Part shown: in pieces, positions 54,495-63,549 of the stretch
Layout of the letters: each line of letters opens with the position of its first letter
Position numbering within the stretch: the first letter of the stretch is position 1
Source of the DNA: Flavobacterium fontis
GTDB lineage: Bacteria > Bacteroidota > Bacteroidia > Flavobacteriales > Flavobacteriaceae
NCBI RefSeq assembly: GCF_900129405.1
Contig: NZ_FQVQ01000011.1
Span: forward strand, 1-64,000
Direction: 5' to 3'
Length of the DNA: 64,000 bases
Translations under genes and position numbers: made by a program
The notes under the pieces: generated by a model
What the model was told of the DNA's origin: nothing
The model's input: only the letters and a program-made list of their open reading frames with translations
Databases searched by the model: none

Positions 54495-55706
54495 ATGACC
54501 TTGAAATCGGACTTTTTACGATACCAAGCCCAAACCTCACCCTACCCACTCGGGATGGAAGTTTCCCATGCCGTGGGTTCGTATATTTATGACACCCAAA
54601 ACAAAGCGTATTTGGACTTTGTGGCGGGCGTTTCGGCTTGCTCCCTAGGGCATCAGCATCCACGGGTAAATCAAGCGATTATTGATCAATTGCATAAGTA
54701 TTCGCATGTTATGGTCTATGGCGAATATGCACAACATCCAGCAACGGAATATTGCAAATTATTGGTGCAAAACTTACCTCCCGAATTAAATAAAGTGTAT
54801 TTGGTCAATTCAGGGACCGAAGCCACAGAAGGCGCCCTCAAATTGGCCCGCCGCGTTACAGGAAGAAGTCAGCTAATTTCCTGCCACAACGCCTATCACG
54901 GCAACACCATGGGATCGATGAGTGTAATGGGGTTTGAAGAGCGCAAACAAATCTTTCGTCCCTTGGTGCCCGATGTCGAATTTATTACGTTCAATAACGA
55001 AGCGGATATCGCAAAAATTACCACCCGTACCGCCGGAATTATCTTGGAAAGTATTCAGGGTGGTGCGGGATTTATCCAACCCGAAAATGATTTCTTATTG
55101 AAAGTCAAACAGCGTTGTGAAGCTGTAGGAGCCTTGATGATTGTTGATGAAATCCAACCCGGATTTGGACGCACGGGGAAATTATTTGGCTTTGAAAACT
55201 ATAATGTTGTACCCGATGTGGTCATTATTGGCAAAGGCATGGCAGGAGGTATGCCCGTTGGAGGTTTTATCGCCAACGAACGCTATATGGATTTATTAAG
55301 TCACAACCCTAAGCTCGGCCATATCACAACCTTTGGAGGACATCCCGTGATTGCAGCGGCTAGTTTAGCCACGTTGCAAGAAATACTCGAAAAAGACTAT
55401 GCGGCCCAAGCTTTGGAAAAAGAAAAATTGTTTCGCCGTCTTTTGGTACACCCTTTGATAGAAGAAGTTAGGGGCCGCGGATTAATGTTGGCGGCGATGA
55501 CCGCTGATCCAGAGATTACGAATCGCGCCATTTTCAAATGCCAAGACAAAGGACTTATCCTATTTTGGTTATTGTTTGAAGGAAAAGCCATACGGATTAC
55601 CCCACCGCTGACTGTTTCTGAGGCGGAAATTCGCGAAGGTTGTGCCATCCTGTTGGAGGCGTTAGACGAGATTATGACTGAGGATAAGCATGTTACCCTT
55701 AGTTAG
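54495..55706 (+). CDS. Class III aminotransferase (acetylornithine/ornithine aminotransferase-like)
   Basis: PLP-dependent enzyme of 403 residues. The cofactor site is shown by SGTEATEGALKLAR (106-119), VDEIQPGFGRTG (217-228) and Lys247 in IIGKGMAGGMP, which forms the Schiff base. TTFGGHPVIAAA near the dimer interface is typical. The family covers acetylornithine, ornithine, 4-aminobutyrate and related aminotransferases; the sequence does not decide which. It starts 20 nt after the OstA-like gene, so the two may be co-transcribed. A weak hairpin (AATTGT...ACAATT) follows its stop. Confidence 0.9.
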   Translation: MTLKSDFLRYQAQTSPYPLGMEVSHAVGSYIYDTQNKAYLDFVAGVSACSLGHQHPRVNQAIIDQLHKYSHVMVYGEYAQHPATEYCKLLVQNLPPELNKVYLVNSGTEATEGALKLARRVTGRSQLISCHNAYHGNTMGSMSVMGFEERKQIFRPLVPDVEFITFNNEADIAKITTRTAGIILESIQGGAGFIQPENDFLLKVKQRCEAVGALMIVDEIQPGFGRTGKLFGFENYNVVPDVVIIGKGMAGGMPVGGFIANERYMDLLSHNPKLGHITTFGGHPVIAAASLATLQEILEKDYAAQALEKEKLFRRLLVHPLIEEVRGRGLMLAAMTADPEITNRAIFKCQDKGLILFWLLFEGKAIRITPPLTVSEAEIREGCAILLEALDEIMTEDKHVTLS

Positions 55707-55794
55707 TGTTAATTAAATTGTTTAAAACAATTCCTGTTTTTTTCCGTTTTTCCTCAAGGGTTACGTACCTTTAAGTAGTGCAACCTAAACCCCA

Positions 55795-57195
55795 ATGACT
55801 ATGTATTTGAATCACGAAGAAGACGACTACAATTTATCGCTCTCCCGTTTTGAGTCGATGTTGAAAACCAATAAGGTGTTCTTCTTCGATTCGGAGGAGT
55901 TTGAAGAGATTATCTTGTATTATTTGGACATGGGAAAAACTAATTTGGCAAAAAAAGCACTCAAATTAGGCTTGGAACAGCATCCAAAATCAACAGGGTT
56001 AAAATTGGTTCAAGTAGAAATGTTGGTGTACGAAGACAAGTTGGACGCCGCCGAAAAACTATTGAATGAATTGTATGCCATTGAACCGCACAACGAAGAA
56101 ATTTATATCCAACGCGCCAGCATTTACTCCAAACGCGACAACCATGAAAAAGCGGTAGCCTGTTTGAAAAAAGCGCTCGAGTATACTGATGACCATGCCG
56201 ATGTTTACAATTTGATGGGGATGGAATATTTATTTATGGACGATTTAGAATCGGCAAAATCCTGTTTCATTCAATGTTTGGAAGAAGATATTGCAGACCA
56301 ATCGGCCTTATATAATGTGGTGTATTGTTTTGAATTTCTAGACCAAAATGCCGCCGCTATCGACTATTTGAAAACCTACATTGATCGTAATCCTTACAGT
56401 GAAATTGCTTGGCATCAATCGGGACGGTTGTACTATGGGTTAAAAGATTATGAAAATGCCGTACGTGCCTTTGAATTTGCTACCTATATCGACGAGACCT
56501 TTGTAGGCGCTTTTATGGAAAAAGGGAAGGCTTTGGAGCGTTTGAAGCGCTACACGGAAGCCATTGAAAGCTACGAGCAAACCCTTGCTTTAGACGACCC
56601 AACATCGTATGCTTTGTTGCGAATTGGCAAATGCTACGAAAAAGTGGGCAACAAAGTAGCTGCCCTTAAATATTATAACCAAACCGTCCACGAAGATCCG
56701 TTATTGGACAAAGGTTGGATAGCGATTACCGATTTTTATATTCGTCAAAAAAATTATTCCAAAGCGCTCTATTATGTCAATAAAGCCCTCGGAATTGACG
56801 ATCAAAACAGCAGCTATTGGAAACGGTACGCAACCATCAATAAGGCCCTCTTTTTATTTGAAGAAGCTGAACACGGGTACCGAAAAGCGGTTGAGTTTGG
56901 CGATTACGAATTGGATACCTGGTTGTTTTGGGTCGACATGATGTATCAAATGGGTGAAAATGATAATGCGATACTTGCGTTACTTCAAGCCAGTGAATAT
57001 TTTCCCGAAGCCTATGAAATTGAGTACCGCATGGCAGGCTTGTATTTTACGCTTGAAATGGAAGAAAAAGGAAGTTATCATCTTGCCAATGCCTTGCGGT
57101 TGAATGCAACCCATTACACCTTATTGGAAGAGTTGTTTCCGCAAGTGATGGACCTGAATAGCATCCAAAAAGCACTCCGAAAATACCGCAAATAA
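55795..57195 (+). CDS. Cytoplasmic tetratricopeptide-repeat protein
   Basis: A 466-residue protein without signal peptide. Almost the whole chain after ~residue 60 is made of TPR pairs (EIYIQRASIYSKRDNHEKAVACLKKAL, AVRAFEFATYIDE, SKALYYVNKAL). It is probably an adaptor for protein complexes; the partner is unknown. A second ATG at 55801 is an equally good start. A box resembling TAnnTTTG (TACCTTTA, 55766) lies 22 nt upstream. Its stop overlaps the aroE start (TAATG), so the two are translationally coupled. Confidence 0.9.
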   Translation: MTMYLNHEEDDYNLSLSRFESMLKTNKVFFFDSEEFEEIILYYLDMGKTNLAKKALKLGLEQHPKSTGLKLVQVEMLVYEDKLDAAEKLLNELYAIEPHNEEIYIQRASIYSKRDNHEKAVACLKKALEYTDDHADVYNLMGMEYLFMDDLESAKSCFIQCLEEDIADQSALYNVVYCFEFLDQNAAAIDYLKTYIDRNPYSEIAWHQSGRLYYGLKDYENAVRAFEFATYIDETFVGAFMEKGKALERLKRYTEAIESYEQTLALDDPTSYALLRIGKCYEKVGNKVAALKYYNQTVHEDPLLDKGWIAITDFYIRQKNYSKALYYVNKALGIDDQNSSYWKRYATINKALFLFEEAEHGYRKAVEFGDYELDTWLFWVDMMYQMGENDNAILALLQASEYFPEAYEIEYRMAGLYFTLEMEEKGSYHLANALRLNATHYTLLEELFPQVMDLNSIQKALRKYRK

Positions 57196-57953
57196 TGGCC
57201 CCATCTTCCGAAAAACGCTTTGGCCTTTTGGGACGAAACATTGCGTATTCCTTTTCACGTGGGTATTTTGCAAAAAAGTTTGAAGCGCCGCAATGGCAAC
57301 ACTGTCGCTATGACAATTACGATCTGCCCGAGGCTGCTCAAATTAAACCTTTGTTACAAACCCAACCCTATCTGAATGGCTTAAATGTAACCGTTCCCTA
57401 CAAAGAAGCCGTCATCCCTTTTTTGGATGATTTGGATCCCATTGCCCGACAAATTGGAGCTGTAAATACGATCCAATGGCTCCCCGATGGTACAACCCTA
57501 GGCCACAATACCGATTGGTACGGATTTCAACAAGCATTAGCACCGCACTTAGCGCCCCATCATCAACGCGCCCTCGTCTTGGGAACCGGAGGCGCTGCCA
57601 AAGCGATACGTTACGCGTTGCAACATTTGGGTATACCCTACACCTTGGTCAGTCGTTCAGGCGAAGAGGGAACCCTTTCCTACGCCGAAATCACGCCCGA
57701 AATCATGCATGCCCACACCCTTGTTATTCAATGTACCCCTTTGGGAACCTTTCCCGAGGTAGAGGCCTGTCCCCCAATACCCTACTCCTATTTTACGCCG
57801 CTTCACCTAGCGTTTGATTTGGTATACAATCCGCCTAAAACCCGTTTTTTAACCTTAGCTGAAGCACAAGGCGCTGCCATAGAAAATGGGTATTCCATGT
57901 TGGTTCACCAAGCAGAAAAGGCCTGGGAAATCTGGAACAGCACCAACGTATAG
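57195..57953 (+). CDS. aroE: Shikimate dehydrogenase
   Basis: Reduces 3-dehydroshikimate with NADPH in aromatic amino acid synthesis. The 252-residue protein has the substrate-binding YSFSRGYF (usual HSxSP is altered to YSFSR), the catalytic Lys70 in NVTVPYKE, Asp107 in NTDWYGF, and the dinucleotide motif GTGGAAKA (130-137). The family C-terminal GYSMLVHQAEKAWEIW is intact. Changes in the HSxSP motif occur in Bacteroidota AroE. The ATG overlaps the TPR gene stop by one base. Confidence 0.94.
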   Translation: MAPSSEKRFGLLGRNIAYSFSRGYFAKKFEAPQWQHCRYDNYDLPEAAQIKPLLQTQPYLNGLNVTVPYKEAVIPFLDDLDPIARQIGAVNTIQWLPDGTTLGHNTDWYGFQQALAPHLAPHHQRALVLGTGGAAKAIRYALQHLGIPYTLVSRSGEEGTLSYAEITPEIMHAHTLVIQCTPLGTFPEVEACPPIPYSYFTPLHLAFDLVYNPPKTRFLTLAEAQGAAIENGYSMLVHQAEKAWEIWNSTNV

Positions 57954-58027
57954 CCGTAAATCCTGTCTTTTCAATTTCTTTACACACAGAAACCTAGCTT
58001 TTACTTTGAATTTTAGGACGACTTTAG

Positions 58028-58035
58028 TATCTTTC
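58028..58035 (+). promoter_or_regulatory. -7-like element (TATCTTTC) for the DUF349 gene
   Basis: One mismatch to TAnnTTTG, 36 nt before the ATG at 58072. Confidence 0.45.
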
Positions 58036-58071
58036 GCCCTAATTATTGTATAACCCCTACAACCTAAACGA

Positions 58072-60261
58072 ATGTCTGAAGTAGTGAATGACAACCTGAA
58101 TCCCGAAATGGAGGGTTCAGATGGAATGGAAAACCAAGCGAATGTAGACGCGAATACGACCGAAAACGCAACTACTCCTGAGGAATCAACCCCTATAGAG
58201 AGTCCAATTCCCGATACCGAAGTGGAAGCTGCTTTATCGGAGGAAACGGAAGAAACGCCCGAAATTGAAGTGATTTCTGGGGATGAAGCCGATGCTCCTG
58301 TGGCGCAAGAAACCGCTGTGGAATCAAATGAAATCACAGCCGCCGAAGCAACCCCTGAACGTGAAGAAACGACGCCTTCCGAGACTATTGTAGCGGTGAC
58401 TCCCGAAGAAAGTCAGGAATCCGCTGTCTCTGAAACCCATGAGGAAGCCCTTTCGGCTATCGCTGAAGCCAATGCCGAAGAAAGCGAAGATGAAACCCTG
58501 AAGGGACGTCACGAGATTCCTATGGAAGATTATGATGCCTTTTCGATGGAGCAATTGGTCGCTGCTTTAGAAGGTTTGGTCGCTGTTGAGCACGTGATGA
58601 CCGTTCGTGAGCATGTGGAAGAAGTTCGCAAAGCCTTCCTTTCCAAATTCCACCATTTTATCGATGAAAAACGCGATGAGTTTTTGGCGGAAAACCCCGA
58701 CACTACTGAAGATTTCCACTATGATTTCCCTTTAAAAAAGCGATTTGACACGCTTTATACCACCTATCGTGACAAAAAGAATGCCCATTTCAAATCGTTG
58801 CAAAATGCGTTAAAATCCAATTTGGAGAAGCGCGAAGCTTTGGTAGAAGAATTGAAAAATGTGGTCGCCCAATCGGGAGGTAATATTGCTCAAGCCTTGA
58901 AACAGCTCGCTGACATTCGCGAACGCTGGAAAAATGCAGGACCTATACCAAAGGACAAATACAACCACGTTTGGAACAACTACCACTTCCATTTGGAAAA
59001 CTTCTATGATGTATTACATTTGGATCGTGAGGCCCGCGATTTGGAATTCAAAAATAATTTAGAGCAAAAGCAACGAATTATCGCCCGTGTTGAGGAATTA
59101 ACGCAAGAAAGCGATATCAACAAAGCCTTCCGTGAGTTGCAAGATCTCCACCGCATTTGGAAAGAAGACATTGGTCCTGTTTCCAAAGAGGTACGTGAGA
59201 GTTTGTGGCAACGTTTTAGCGAGCTTACCAAACAAATGCACGACAAACGCGAATCGTTATCCGAAGAATTCCGTAAACGCGAGCAAGAAAATCTGGCGAA
59301 AAAGCAAGAGATCATTGCCGCTTTGGAGGTACTTGCTACCGAGCGCGTAGACAGTCATGCGTTGTGGGTGCAACAAATTGCTAAAGTAGAGGCGTTACGC
59401 AATACTTTTTTTGCCACCGGTAAAGTCCCTTCAGAAGTGAATGAAGCGACTTGGGCAGCGTTTAAAACAGCCGTTCGTAATTTTAACGCTTTAAAAAATT
59501 CCTTCTACAAGGACATTAAAAAAGGGCAAAACGATAATTTGAGTCGCAAGCAAGCCTTGGTGGCTCGTGCCAATGAATTGAAAGATGCCGATGATTTTGC
59601 GGCAACCACGCCCATCATGAAGCAGATTCAGGAAGAGTGGAAAACCATTGGTCATGTTCCTCGAAAATTCTCCGACAGTTTGTGGAAAGAATTTAAAGAC
59701 GCTTGCAACACCTACTTTGACCGCTTGAAAGAAAGTAAGAAAGAAGAAAATTCGGTCGAATTGGAAGCTTTCAATAACAAAAAAGCGTATTTAGAACAAT
59801 TGCGTTCTTTTGAATTGGTAGGCGATCACAAAACCGACTTGGACGCCATCAAAGCGCATATCGAGCAATGGAAAAGTTTTGGTAAGGTTCCTTTCAACCG
59901 CCGTCATATTGAAGGTAAATTCAACAAAATTTTGGATGCTTTATTTGAAAAATTAAGCGCTAGCAAAAAAGAAGGCGAGATGCATCGTTTTTCAAGCAAG
60001 TTAGAATCATTAGCGGGCGATGGCAGCCGTAAATTGGACCATGAAAAATTGTTCATCATGCGTAAAATTGACGAAGTACAGCATGAAATCTTCCAGTTGG
60101 AAAACAATATTCAATTCTTCCAAAATGCTAAAAACAACCCTATTGTCAACGAAGTGAAGAAAAACATCGAGCGCCACAAAGCGGATTTAGCTACGTGGAA
60201 AGAAAAGCTTAAACAAATTAATGTTTTGATAAAACAACAACAACAAGAATCCGCTGAATAA
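58072..60261 (+). CDS. DUF349 domain-containing protein
   Basis: A 729-residue cytoplasmic protein. The first ~150 residues are acidic and low-complexity (Glu/Ala/Thr/Ser rich) and probably unstructured. From ~residue 155 on it is helical, with several DUF349 units recognisable by W+..G.IP/VP patterns: ERWKNAGPIPKDKYNHVWNNY, HRIWKEDIGPVSKEVRESLWQRF, EEWKTIGHVPRKFSDSLWKEF and EQWKSFGKVPFNRRHIEGKF. The C-terminus is a coiled coil. DUF349 proteins are common in Bacteroidota and Proteobacteria; some have been linked to stress or the cell envelope, but the function is not settled. Its stop codon lies in the loop of the terminator. Confidence 0.92.
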   Translation: MSEVVNDNLNPEMEGSDGMENQANVDANTTENATTPEESTPIESPIPDTEVEAALSEETEETPEIEVISGDEADAPVAQETAVESNEITAAEATPEREETTPSETIVAVTPEESQESAVSETHEEALSAIAEANAEESEDETLKGRHEIPMEDYDAFSMEQLVAALEGLVAVEHVMTVREHVEEVRKAFLSKFHHFIDEKRDEFLAENPDTTEDFHYDFPLKKRFDTLYTTYRDKKNAHFKSLQNALKSNLEKREALVEELKNVVAQSGGNIAQALKQLADIRERWKNAGPIPKDKYNHVWNNYHFHLENFYDVLHLDREARDLEFKNNLEQKQRIIARVEELTQESDINKAFRELQDLHRIWKEDIGPVSKEVRESLWQRFSELTKQMHDKRESLSEEFRKREQENLAKKQEIIAALEVLATERVDSHALWVQQIAKVEALRNTFFATGKVPSEVNEATWAAFKTAVRNFNALKNSFYKDIKKGQNDNLSRKQALVARANELKDADDFAATTPIMKQIQEEWKTIGHVPRKFSDSLWKEFKDACNTYFDRLKESKKEENSVELEAFNNKKAYLEQLRSFELVGDHKTDLDAIKAHIEQWKSFGKVPFNRRHIEGKFNKILDALFEKLSASKKEGEMHRFSSKLESLAGDGSRKLDHEKLFIMRKIDEVQHEIFQLENNIQFFQNAKNNPIVNEVKKNIERHKADLATWKEKLKQINVLIKQQQQESAE

Positions 60262-60275
60262 GCGGATTTTTTTTT
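60249..60275 (+). terminator. Rho-independent terminator overlapping the DUF349 stop codon
   Basis: ATCCGCT (60249-60255) and AGCGGAT (60261-60267) form a perfect stem around a 5-nt loop, followed by nine T. The TAA stop (60259-60261) spans the loop and the first base of the right arm. Confidence 0.9.
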
Positions 60276-60279
60276 GGGC

Positions 60280-60293
60280 ATGATAAATATCAT
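60280..60293 (+). promoter_or_regulatory. Crp/Fnr-type palindrome (ATGATAAATATCAT) upstream of hemN
   Basis: Matches TTGAT-N4-ATCAA at four of five positions in each half and is symmetric. Its centre (60286.5) lies about 41.5-43 bp before the predicted hemN transcription start near 60328-60330, the class II activator position for FNR/CRP proteins. Confidence 0.55.
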
Positions 60294-60315
60294 ACCTTAC
60301 GCCATGGCCGCATCC

Positions 60316-60323
60316 TATCTTTG
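60316..60323 (+). promoter_or_regulatory. -7 promoter element (TATCTTTG) for hemN
   Basis: Exact TAnnTTTG match 17 nt before the ATG at 60341. No good TTG is at the expected distance, as is common for activator-dependent promoters. Confidence 0.65.
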
Positions 60324-60340
60324 AGGCAAATTCTGTAGTC

Positions 60341-61705
60341 ATGGCCACTTCTCTCATTCAAAAATATAACGTGCCGGGACCCCGATACACCAGTTATCCC
60401 ACGGTTCCGTACTGGAATGATGCGACTTTTAGTACCGAGGGATGGCTCCACACTTTGCTGCACGCTTTTCACGAAACCAATGCGACGCAAGGTATCAGTC
60501 TCTACATTCATCTCCCCTTTTGCGAAAGTTTATGCACGTTTTGTGGCTGTCACAAACGCATTACCAAGCGGCATGAGGTTGAACACCCTTATATCGAGGC
60601 AGTATTGAAAGAATGGAATTTATACTGCGAGTTATTACCCAAGAAACCCCATATTCGCGAAATCCATTTGGGTGGAGGTACGCCTACTTTTTTTTCTGCG
60701 GAAAATCTTAAGCGACTCATCCACGGAATATTGAAGGAAGCCCATGTCGTTCCCGAACATGAATTTAGCTTCGAAGGGCATCCCAACAATACCACACGCG
60801 AACATTTACAGGTGTTGTACGACCTAGGGTTTCGTCGTGTAAGTTTTGGTGTACAAGATTACTCGCCAACCGTTCAAAACGCCATTCATCGCGTGCAATC
60901 GTTTCATCAAGTGGCAAAAGTTACTTTTTGGGCACGGGAAATTGGGTATACATCCATCGGACATGATATCATTTTTGGGTTGCCTTTTCAAACCCTTGCC
61001 GACGTAGAAGACACTATCGATAAAACCAAATCCCTACTCCCCGATCGTCTCGCTTTTTACAGTTATGCCCATGTGCCGTGGATAAAAGGCAATGGCCAAC
61101 GCGGATTTCAGGATCAAGATGTGCCGCGTGACGAGGTGAAGCGGCAATTGTATGAAGAAGGGAAAAAACGCTTGTTGGCACATCATTACCACGAAATTGG
61201 GATGGACCATTTTGCCCGAACTACCGATTCGATGTACCATGCCTTTGAAAACGGCACCTTGCACCGGAATTTCATGGGATATACCGTGACCCAAACCAAA
61301 GTAATGATCGGATTGGGCGTTTCGTCGATTGGCGACAGTTGGTATGGTTTTGCACAAAACGAAAAGGTCTTAGAAACCTACTATGCCCGCTTGGAAGCCA
61401 ACGAACTCCCTGTGCTTCGGGGCCATCTTCTCACGGAGGAAGACCTGATTATCCGCCGTCATATTCTCAATTTAATGTGCCATTTTGAAACCCAATGGGA
61501 AACCGAAGACCTTTACTTCAAGGAGATTCCAAAAGTTTTGGCACAACTCCAAGAAATGGAGCACGACGGTTTGGTTATCCTTGGACTGGATCACCTGGTG
61601 GTCACCGAGAAAGGCAAACCCTTTATCCGTAACATTTGTATGGCGTTTGACTTGCATTTGCAACGTTCGGCTCCCCAAACACAGCTGTTTTCGATGACGG
61701 TGTAG
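60341..61705 (+). CDS. hemN: Oxygen-independent coproporphyrinogen III oxidase
   Basis: Radical SAM enzyme that decarboxylates coproporphyrinogen III to protoporphyrinogen IX in anaerobic heme synthesis. The 454 residues match true HemN in length. The 4Fe-4S ligands are Cys61, Cys65 and Cys68 in LPFCESLCTFCGC, with Cys70 also as in E. coli HemN. Tyr5x-type YIHLPFC and GGGTPTFF follow the family pattern. The C-terminal HemN domain (QTKVMIGLGVSSIGDSWYGFAQN) is present, which separates it from HemW. A Crp/Fnr-type site upstream fits low-oxygen induction. Confidence 0.95.
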   Translation: MATSLIQKYNVPGPRYTSYPTVPYWNDATFSTEGWLHTLLHAFHETNATQGISLYIHLPFCESLCTFCGCHKRITKRHEVEHPYIEAVLKEWNLYCELLPKKPHIREIHLGGGTPTFFSAENLKRLIHGILKEAHVVPEHEFSFEGHPNNTTREHLQVLYDLGFRRVSFGVQDYSPTVQNAIHRVQSFHQVAKVTFWAREIGYTSIGHDIIFGLPFQTLADVEDTIDKTKSLLPDRLAFYSYAHVPWIKGNGQRGFQDQDVPRDEVKRQLYEEGKKRLLAHHYHEIGMDHFARTTDSMYHAFENGTLHRNFMGYTVTQTKVMIGLGVSSIGDSWYGFAQNEKVLETYYARLEANELPVLRGHLLTEEDLIIRRHILNLMCHFETQWETEDLYFKEIPKVLAQLQEMEHDGLVILGLDHLVVTEKGKPFIRNICMAFDLHLQRSAPQTQLFSMTV

Positions 61706-61732
61706 GGGGGTCAAGTTTCAGGTTTCAGGTTG
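61706..61732. other. Short heptamer-like spacer before the 123-bp repeats
   Basis: Contains TTTCAGG twice in direct succession (61718-61731), the same 7-nt period seen in the array at 63550-63698. Confidence 0.4.
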
Positions 61733-62062
61733 GTGGAAAAGTGTAATCCAACTGCTAATGAACTAACTCTTCTACAGAAAGTCAGCTTAGGAGCTCAGAG
61801 GCTCAGTATCTCAGGAGCTTTAAAAAAGTTTCTGGTTGGTGGAAAAGTGGAGAAGGTGGAAAAGTGTAATCCTACTGCTAGTGAACTGACTCCTCTACAG
61901 GAGGCCAGCTCAGAGGCTCAGCGTCTCAGCTTCTCAGCGGCTTTAAAAAAGTTTCAGGTTGGTGGAAAAGTGGAAAAGGTGGAAAAGTGTAATCCTACTG
62001 CTAGTGAACTGACTCCTCTACAGGAGGCCAGCTCAGAGGCTCAGCTTCTCAGAAGCTTTTAA
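61733..62062. repeat. Three tandem copies of a 123-bp unit (last one partial)
   Basis: Units begin at 61733, 61856 and 61979 with GTGGAAAAGTGTAATCC. Copies 2 and 3 are nearly identical; copy 1 is more diverged and lacks part of the GTGGAGAAG stretch at its start. The unit is exactly 41 codons and one frame stays open through all three, but there is no ATG, ribosome site or family match. Internal CTCAG repeats (CTCAGAGGCTCAGC) add fine structure. The third copy breaks off in AGAAGC and ends in a spacer before 62111. Confidence 0.8.
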
Positions 62063-62110
62063 AAGTTTCAGATTGATCTCAGATTGAAAATCCGCGTAAT
62101 AAAAACTGGT

Positions 62111-62818
62111 TTAATACATACGAAATCTTCTCTTCGAAACCATTTTTTTGATATCCGAAATGTGTCGTTCCCTAATATGGACATTAGCACCATTATTTAC
62201 AGCATTTCGCAATAAGTTAATAATTTGCAGTTTATTAGAATAATTTGCAGGTTGATTGTTGGACACTATTTGATTTACAACGTCTATTACTTCATCAGAC
62301 TTGCAGAGGAATACATTTTTTGGTATGGATTCTAATTTTTTGAACTCACAATTTCCAAAAAATACTACAACTGAATAAAATGGAATACGATCAAATTGGG
62401 TGAGTTTAACTTTCAAATCAAAAATATGGTTTCTATTCTGTAGTATTGGATTGTAAAAACGGTGTTTTACACTACCATATGATAAAACTTGAGTCCAATT
62501 TTTTTGATCTCCATTACCAAATATCCAGCCGCTATAATCCTTAACTTCAAATACAATTATTCCTACTTTGGTAGGCAAAACAAGATCAATTTGACAATAA
62601 CCACCATCTCTTCTTGCTAAGTATAAATCGTGAAATATAGCCTTAGGAGAAAAATTGGCTTTGAGAAGCATGAGTACTAATTCTAGTTCTGAAGTGGTTC
62701 CACGATCTAAAGAAGTAGCTGTTTTAATTAATTTTCTATCCTTCTCTTCCTTAAGAAAAATGTAGAGAATAATAACAATTAGTAATAGTATAGCAAATGT
62801 TAGAATTGCTACTCTCAT
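62111..62818 (-). CDS. Membrane-anchored NERD (nuclease-related) domain protein
   Basis: A 235-residue protein with one N-terminal membrane helix (MRVAILTFAILLLIVIILYIF). The NERD domain follows: GTTSELELVL with Glu44, QIDLVLPTKVGIIVFEVKDYSGWIFG with Asp78, Glu91 and Lys93 in a D...ExK pattern, and NPILQNRNHIFDLK. This is the restriction-endonuclease-like core, so nuclease activity is plausible. NERD proteins occur in plasmids and near defence genes; the biological role is unclear. The gene is more AT-rich than the core genes to its left. Confidence 0.83.
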   Translation of the reverse strand: MRVAILTFAILLLIVIILYIFLKEEKDRKLIKTATSLDRGTTSELELVLMLLKANFSPKAIFHDLYLARRDGGYCQIDLVLPTKVGIIVFEVKDYSGWIFGNGDQKNWTQVLSYGSVKHRFYNPILQNRNHIFDLKVKLTQFDRIPFYSVVVFFGNCEFKKLESIPKNVFLCKSDEVIDVVNQIVSNNQPANYSNKLQIINLLRNAVNNGANVHIRERHISDIKKMVSKRRFRMY

Positions 62819-62878
62819 ATCTCAATATTGAAGGGTAAACGACTACAAACTAATATCTAACAAAAAAATTACAATCTA

Positions 62879-63106
62879 TTATTCAGCAATAACATCCGCT
62901 TTCGTTTTTTGTTTTCGAAAGGACCAATGCTCAAGTTTCCCAGACAAGAGTAACACGAGCCAATAACCCCATCCGAAAAAAAGGGCAAAATAAAAATTAG
63001 AGCCAAAAAAATCGCTATCGCGGAAGTACGAGGCTATCAAGTTGACTGTACTCGAAATAAAACAACACAAAAAAAGAAAAAGCAGTTTAATGGGTAGGTT
63101 TTTCAT
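62879..63106 (-). CDS. Small membrane protein of unknown function
   Basis: A 75-residue product with two hydrophobic segments (KLLFLFLCCFISSTVNLIA and NFYFALFFGWGYWLVLLL) and a basic tail (HWSFRKQKTKADVIAE). No family recognised. It lies 60 nt upstream of the NERD gene on the same strand and could be co-transcribed. The composition suits a real membrane protein, but short AT-rich frames can arise by chance. Confidence 0.5.
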   Translation of the reverse strand: MKNLPIKLLFLFLCCFISSTVNLIASYFRDSDFFGSNFYFALFFGWGYWLVLLLSGKLEHWSFRKQKTKADVIAE

Positions 63107-63549
63107 AACGTTTTGGCTTTAATAGATTAAGCTACTTTTAATTGAAATTTGGATACATCATACACGAAACATTCCAAAGGTTATAGAATGCTACGTAATT
63201 AGTGACTACAATGATTTACTAAATTAATTTTTTCCCACGAAAAATACAATGCCTCGCACAGATTATAAATTTAAATAAATGCTAAGTTGGAGGACTGTTG
63301 CGGAGCAGCGTGCTACTTAAAACACTTTGCGGAGTTGGGAGCTGGGATTCGTTTTTTAGTTCACCACGCGAAAGGATTCGCGCGGTAGCGGGGGATTGTG
63401 AAATAATTGATGACAGCAATCTTCATTTTTTTTACTAAAATAAATAATAATTCTACAAGGAAAACTGTTTTTATATTTGTCTAAACTTTAAATATCCGAC
63501 TTTAACCATTTCCATTTGCAATAAAACAAAACAACTGAATGCTCTTACT
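63107..63549. other. Gene-free accessory region with a GC-rich hairpin
   Basis: No convincing gene is seen on either strand. A GC-rich patch (63280-63400) stands out in AT-rich DNA and contains the perfect hairpin CGCGAA-AGGA-TTCGCG at 63367-63382. The patch may be a remnant of a dispersed element. Confidence 0.5.

Noticed and set aside
61730..62062. 110-codon open frame through the 123-bp repeats
   Set aside because: It needs a TTG start with no ribosome site or promoter, its amino acids match nothing, and openness follows from the 3n repeat length. Listed as repeat only.
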